NCBI GenBank assembly: GCA_020430865.1
Contig: JAGQIY010001486.1
Location: 1 to 27,689 of the forward strand
Direction of reading: 5' to 3'
Length of the DNA stretch: 27,689 bases
From: Myxococcales bacterium
GTDB taxonomy: Bacteria; Myxococcota; Polyangia; Polyangiales; Polyangiaceae
The notes beneath the pieces were generated by a model. That model had not been told where the DNA came from. It searched no databases and saw nothing but the letters and a program-made list of their open reading frames with translations. This document shows, in pieces, positions 24,642-27,689 of the stretch. Position 1 is the first letter of the stretch. Every line of letters begins with the position of its first letter. A program made the translations under genes and the position numbers.

Positions 24642-25433
24642 TCAGTTGGTGGGTGGAGCCAGGAAGGGGAAGGTCGCGGTCTGACCCCCGTCGACATCGC
24701 TGGCGACGCCGTCGGTGACGACGCCCGGGTCCGCTCCCGTCAGCACCGAGTAGCTGCTGTCGATGACGTCCATCGTCAGCGTGCGCCCGCCGCACTTGCC
24801 AGTGACGTTCAGCTCGACAGCAAGGAACTGGTCGCAGGTGCCGGCCGAGGTGTCCACCTTGAGCACGTCGAACGCCAGGATGTTCGCGAGCGTGGCGTAA
24901 CCGGTGCCGGCGCCTGCTGCTTCGTACTGGCTCTGGTTGCCGCAGTTGGTGTCGAGACCATCGTAGGCAGCCAGGGACTGGGAGATCGGCGTCACGAAGT
25001 CATTGTAGTCTGCCGGCGTCTTGGCGTTGAAGCCGTCCTTCGCCATTCCTTTGGCCGTGGTGTCGGCCTCGAGGGGCGAGATCAGCGCCGTGTTCACCGC
25101 CGGGCGGCCCATGCGGTCGATCTGGGCGCCGAGAGTCGGTGCCGCGGGGAAATTCCCGCCGGTTCCACCAGTTCCACCGGTCCCTGCGGAGCCTGACGAG
25201 CCGCCGCTGCCGCCGGTCGTCCCGCCGGCGCCCGCGTTGCCGGTGCCACCGGATCCGCCGTTGCCGGTGCCGCCAGAGCCACCATTGCCCGTGCCGCCCG
25301 TTCCGGCGCTGCTGGTCCCCGCGGAACCACCGGAGCCGCTCTTGCCGCCGCCGCCGTCGTCGTCATCTCCACAGCCAACCAGCGCGAGGCTGGAAGCCAA
25401 CATCATGAGACCCGCAATATTCAGTAGTTTCAT
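24642..25433 (-). CDS. Lipoprotein carrying the C-terminal half of a DUF4331 domain
   Basis: 263 residues. Lipobox LVGC with Cys21 is followed by GDDDD and a linker of about 67 residues made almost only of Gly, Ser, Thr, Ala and Asn (27-93), including three 8-residue repeats. The folded part, 95-263, matches the second half of DUF4331: QIDRMGRPAVNTALISPLE, GFNAKTPADYNDFV, YATLANILAFDVLKVDTS, GGRTLTMDVIDSSYSVL, DGVASDVDGG and the final ATFPFLAPPTN. The first half of the family is missing here and is encoded by the gene just upstream. GGAGG lies 8 nt before the ATG, and the gap to the upstream stop is 12 nt. Anchored to a membrane by its lipid and flexible linker, it may capture the secreted N-half. 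The function of DUF4331 is unknown. Confidence 0.88.
   Translation of the reverse strand: MKLLNIAGLMMLASSLALVGCGDDDDGGGGKSGSGGSAGTSSAGTGGTGNGGSGGTGNGGSGGTGNAGAGGTTGGSGGSSGSAGTGGTGGTGGNFPAAPTLGAQIDRMGRPAVNTALISPLEADTTAKGMAKDGFNAKTPADYNDFVTPISQSLAAYDGLDTNCGNQSQYEAAGAGTGYATLANILAFDVLKVDTSAGTCDQFLAVELNVTGKCGGRTLTMDVIDSSYSVLTGADPGVVTDGVASDVDGGQTATFPFLAPPTN
25227..25298 (-). repeat. 24-bp tandem repeat encoding Gly-rich linker
   Basis: Three consecutive 8-residue units (GGTGNGGS, GGTGNGGS, GGTGNAGA; residues 46-69) within the larger Gly/Ser/Thr linker encoded by 25155-25355. The frame is kept throughout. Linkers of this style directly after a lipobox are common in large myxobacterial genomes. Confidence 0.8.
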
Positions 25434-25445
25434 GTTGGTTCCTCC

Positions 25446-26150
25446 TCAGTTGGTGGCGTGGGTCGCGCCCCAGATTTCGACCACTGCGCCGTCGGCGTTG
25501 ACCAGCGTCTTGTCGAGTTGAACGACGATTGAGAGCACGTTGGCCCCGGCGAAGGAGTCGACGGCCGCGCCGCCGTTCGTGCTGCTGAGCAGCCCGACGA
25601 GCTGACCCGACAGGGTCGCGTCCACCGTGGGGCAGCCCTCGGAGTTCGGGTTCAGGTTTCCGGCGCCCGCCACGGCTCCCAGGGCCGCGCCAAAGCCTGC
25701 CGCGTTGAAGAAGAAGGGATCGTTGCGCAGACCGGCGAACACCTTGACCGCACCGCTGGCGCTGTCGATGCCCGCGGTGGCGGTGGGATCACCGGTGACG
25801 TAGTCCTGAGTCCCGTTGGCGTCGGTGACCCAGCACTGCACGCTGGTGCCGCTCGCGAAGGTGCAGAGCACGTCGTGATTGGTCCGGTTCGCGTTAGCGT
25901 CCACGTTCATCACGTGGAACGCGTAGACGACGGACGTGCTGAAGTTCGACGTCATGTCCGCGGCCGGGAAGACGTTCATCACCAGGTTCAGCTTGGAGGC
26001 GTCGGACTCCATCCACGCGTAGACATCCGTGATGTCCGCGGCGGGGTCGGCCGTGGTGGCCGGCGCGTCGGTGTGATCCGCTGCCCACGCGCCGCTGGTG
26101 GCGGTTGCGAGCACCGCAACCAGGCCAGTCATTACTAAGGGTCGCTTCAT
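25446..26150 (-). CDS. Secreted protein carrying the N-terminal half of a DUF4331 domain
   Basis: 234 residues from ATG 26150, chosen because a Sec signal starts there (MKRPLVMTGLVAVLATATSG, cleavage after AWA). The in-frame extension to 26282 has no signal. The mature protein opens with the DUF4331 hallmark ADHTDAPATTADPAADITDV then YAWM. Next come LNLVMNVFPAADM, VYAFHVMNVDANANRTNHDV, KVFAGLRNDPFFFNAAGF and NVLSIVVQLDKTLVNADGAV, ending EIWGATHATN. In a full-length family member the chain would continue into the 'qvdRmGrPavNt' segment; here it stops and that segment is found in the next gene. This is the first gene of the three-gene operon; AAGG lies close before the ATG. It is a soluble periplasmic or exported protein by signal type. 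Confidence 0.9.
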   Translation of the reverse strand: MKRPLVMTGLVAVLATATSGAWAADHTDAPATTADPAADITDVYAWMESDASKLNLVMNVFPAADMTSNFSTSVVYAFHVMNVDANANRTNHDVLCTFASGTSVQCWVTDANGTQDYVTGDPTATAGIDSASGAVKVFAGLRNDPFFFNAAGFGAALGAVAGAGNLNPNSEGCPTVDATLSGQLVGLLSSTNGGAAVDSFAGANVLSIVVQLDKTLVNADGAVVEIWGATHATN

Positions 26151-26459
26151 GCCTTGTGTTCTCCCATTTGAAGACGCTCCGCCCCCCAACAAGGCGAAGC
26201 CAGAAACCGCGCTGCGTGCCTGCAGCGCCGGGGGCACGCGTTCCACCGGCGCCCCCCTCCGAACTCCCGAGAGTACGACCACGAGCCGGGGAACGGATCA
26301 AAGATCCGCAACACGTCAGGCCTTTGCTCCCACCACTGGCGCGGACTGCGAGTTCACGAAGCCCAGGCGACGCATGACGCAGCGCGCCTGCCGCTCGCAC
26401 GCACCGAATTTCTGCGAGGCAAATGCGGACGTCGCCGGTCGATTGCCGGCGATTTCCAC

Positions 26460-26543
26460 CGGGTAACACGATCCACCCGAGCGGTGCCACGCGCGCGTTC
26501 AAGGCTGTGCCGGTGCCACGAATACAGCCTGAAGTGTTACCCG
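26460..26543. other. 84-bp element bounded by 10-bp inverted repeats
   Basis: CGGGTAACAC (26460-26469) is the exact complement of GTGTTACCCG (26534-26543). Inside are a direct repeat CGGTGCCACG (26482-26491 and 26511-26520) and a shorter inverted repeat GGCTGT/ACAGCC. The whole could fold as one closed multi-stem RNA, or be a small mobile-element relic. No T-loop of a tRNA is present and no flanking target duplication is seen. Confidence 0.4.
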
Positions 26544-26591
26544 CGAGGGGTTCCGCTCGGCGGCTCGCGCATCGAGCACCGGACAGCAAAA

Positions 26592-26614
26592 CGGCGAGCC
26601 CACTGGACTCGCCG
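26592..26614 (-). terminator. Intrinsic terminator of the DUF362 gene
   Basis: On the minus strand, CGGCGAG, a 9-nt loop and CTCGCCG form a perfect 7-bp stem that is followed directly by TTTT (AAAA at 26588-26591 on the + strand). It lies 87 bp after the DUF362 stop and is the only hairpin in the window with a proper U-tract. Confidence 0.7.
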
Positions 26615-26638
26615 CCTGGATAATGAGCGCTAGCCCCT

Positions 26639-26720
26639 GGCGTCGCTCCCCGGCTCTTGTCTGTTCGAGCGCGGGCGTCGCTCCGAGGCTCCGTTCTCTT
26701 TCAAGCGCGGGCGTCGCTTC
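26639..26720. repeat. Degenerate 35-36-bp tandem repeat at the 3' end of the DUF362 gene
   Basis: Units begin with GGCGTCGCT at 26639, 26674 and 26710. The first two are full units, sharing GGCGTCGCTCC, GGCTC and TTC(G/A)AGCGCG; the third is partial and lies in the coding sequence. The repeat covers the codons for the last residues (RSDARA) and the stop, so it may have changed the C-terminus of the protein. Confidence 0.55.
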
Positions 26721-27689
26721 GCGCTTTTGCCCGCTGGCGCGCCTGGATCTCGGGAGACTCGGCGACGGCCATGCCGAGCAGGCGAGTGCCCTCGAGCAGG
26801 TGCTTGATGCCCGTGCGGCTGAGCTCCGTGGTCTTCGTCCCCACGTCGGGGTAACCGCGCCCTTCGGCGTCCGGTTGCACCTCGTTCCAGTTGGCGAACA
26901 AGCGCCCCCAGTCGCTCTCGAGCGCCTCGCGCACGCGCTTGAAGCCGTAGACGGGGTACCAGAACATGTCGTGGTAAGCGACCGATGCCACGTAGGCCCA
27001 GGGCGCGAGCCAGGTCTTGAGCGACCACTCGACGGGCTTCTTCAGCGGGCCCCAGTAGATGCGATGCTGGTTCCGCGAGGCAAAGGTCATTTCCTTGAAC
27101 GGCCCCTGGAAGTTCCACTTCTCGTCCAGCGCGTCCACGTCGCCGACGAACTCGATGTCGCGCGTGTCACCGCAGCCGAGCCCGAGGTCGTGGGCGAGGC
27201 GGATGAACTTCAGATCCTTCATCGGATCCATGCCCATCAGCTTGCCTGCAACGGCGTCGATGGCGACCTGATCCGAGGAGGCCAGGAGCACGTTCTTGAC
27301 GTGAGGGATCATGCAGCGCGGGCCGGGGCCATCCCCCGCAAAGGTGCCGTCCATCACCGCGAAGACGCCACGATGGATCTTCTTCTGGATCATCAGCAGA
27401 TCGACCAGGGTTTCGTGGATCACCGGATGGGTCCAGTGGCGGTGCTCGTTGAGCAAGCCACCGAACGCGTTCTTCATCGCTCCCGTCGTGGTGGTGAAGA
27501 TGTGCGTCTTGACCGTCGGCAGGTGGATGATGTTCTCGCCGATGAACCGCTTCGGGATGGAGAAGCTCTTCGGGTACACTTCATTCAGGCACAGGAACTT
27601 CTTCGTGAGGTCGCCCACGGCGTCTCGCACGTCGATCCACTCCTCACCTTCGTAGAGGTGGACGTTGCGCAGGCCGTGGGCCTGGACCA
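26701..27689 (-). CDS. DUF362 protein, N-terminus outside the window
   Basis: At least 328 residues; the frame stays open through the right edge, where it reads VQAHGLRNVHLYEGEEWIDV before the GTG at 27630, so the true start lies beyond. The family core is clear: NIIHLPTVKTHIFTTTTGAM, KNAFGGLL, VFAVMDGTFAGDGPGP, NVLLASSDQVAIDAVAGKLM and GMDPM. This matches DUF362 proteins ('lPklKtH...lKNlfGl', 'iiDgi.g.eG.GP', 'd.vAvDav...lmG'), often encoded with ferredoxin domains. No Cys cluster is seen in the visible part. The C-terminal 130 residues, with FWYPVYGFKRVREALESDWG, are not part of the core domain. It ends upstream of an intrinsic terminator. The biochemical role of DUF362 is not established. 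Confidence 0.88.
   Translation of the reverse strand, partial: VQAHGLRNVHLYEGEEWIDVRDAVGDLTKKFLCLNEVYPKSFSIPKRFIGENIIHLPTVKTHIFTTTTGAMKNAFGGLLNEHRHWTHPVIHETLVDLLMIQKKIHRGVFAVMDGTFAGDGPGPRCMIPHVKNVLLASSDQVAIDAVAGKLMGMDPMKDLKFIRLAHDLGLGCGDTRDIEFVGDVDALDEKWNFQGPFKEMTFASRNQHRIYWGPLKKPVEWSLKTWLAPWAYVASVAYHDMFWYPVYGFKRVREALESDWGRLFANWNEVQPDAEGRGYPDVGTKTTELSRTGIKHLLEGTRLLGMAVAESPEIQARQRAKARSDARA

Larger units (their letters stand above)
26151..26700. other. 550-bp spacer between DUF362 and the DUF4331 operon
   Basis: No gene is supported. The spacer contains the DUF362 terminator and an 84-bp element bounded by inverted repeats, listed separately. It also holds hairpin TCGCCGG/CCGGCGA (26432-26438 and 26446-26452), the short inverted repeat CGGATC-AAA-GATCCG (26294-26308), and a GC-rich inverted repeat GGGGGC/GCCCCC (26230-26256) that would lie in the leader of the DUF4331 operon. 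A weak minus-strand promoter candidate is TTGATC (26301-26296) with CGTACT (26277-26272), 18 bp apart. Confidence 0.5.

Noticed and set aside
25155..25355. Short repeats as a CRISPR array
   Set aside because: The units are in frame and code for a Gly/Ser/Thr linker; there are no unique spacers.
26482..26520. TGGCAC (minus strand) as sigma54 promoter -24 elements
   Set aside because: Neither copy has the required TTGC at -12 spacing.
26460..26543. 84-bp element as a tRNA gene
   Set aside because: Size is right but there is no T-loop GTTCRA near the 3' end, no standard D-arm, and the terminal stem is 10 bp.

Overview
The window is GC-rich DNA, about two-thirds G+C by eye, with strong G/C preference at third codon positions. 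It reads as chromosomal sequence from a myxobacterium-like organism (Myxococcota, probably Polyangia). This is inferred from the DUF1592/DUF1552 gene pair, the many lipoproteins with Gly/Ser/Thr-rich linkers, the very large unrecognised lipoprotein and the dense set of envelope proteins. I see no rRNA, tRNA, CRISPR array, integrase, transposase or phage gene.

Layout. (1) 1-3016: the tail of a + strand gene meets, stop to stop, a - strand pair made of a YfiR/DUF4154-like periplasmic protein and a TonB-dependent receptor. (2) 3017-3314: a divergent control region with a direct repeat, a hairpin and a good sigma70-like promoter. (3) 3315-8018: a tightly overlapped four-gene operon: DUF1587/1595/1592/1588/1585 lipoprotein with a CxxCH motif, Tat-exported DUF1552 protein, lipoprotein, outer-membrane beta-barrel. 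(4) 8015-9805 (-): an HDAC-family deacetylase with a long C-terminal extension. It shares the four bases CTAG with the preceding gene as overlapping convergent stop codons. (5) 9995-15871: an HtrA-like PDZ protease, a PhoD-like phosphatase and Tex. Each has a -10-like element so close to its start codon that leaderless or very short-leader transcription is likely. (6) 16298-22193: a 1390-residue lipoprotein followed by a FadL-family channel with an unusual repeated C-terminal tail. (7) 22194-23239: an iron-storage module, bfd (-) and bfr (+), divergent around two mutually inverted Fur-box-like sites. (8) 23321-26150 (-): a three-gene operon in which a DUF4331 domain is split between two separately exported proteins, followed by a TPR lipoprotein. 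(9) 26151-27689: a long spacer with several inverted repeats and a terminator, then the 3' part of a DUF362 gene.

Almost every product is predicted to act in the envelope (outer membrane, periplasm or lipoprotein). Tex, the HtrA-like protease, the deacetylase and the iron pair are the cytoplasmic exceptions. The most noteworthy items are the split DUF4331 pair, the bfr/bfd operator pair together with a bacterioferritin lacking the His130 ferroxidase ligand, the deacetylase fused to an unassigned domain, and the duplicated 12-residue motif at the C-terminus of the FadL-like protein. All family assignments come from reading the sequence; no database search was run.
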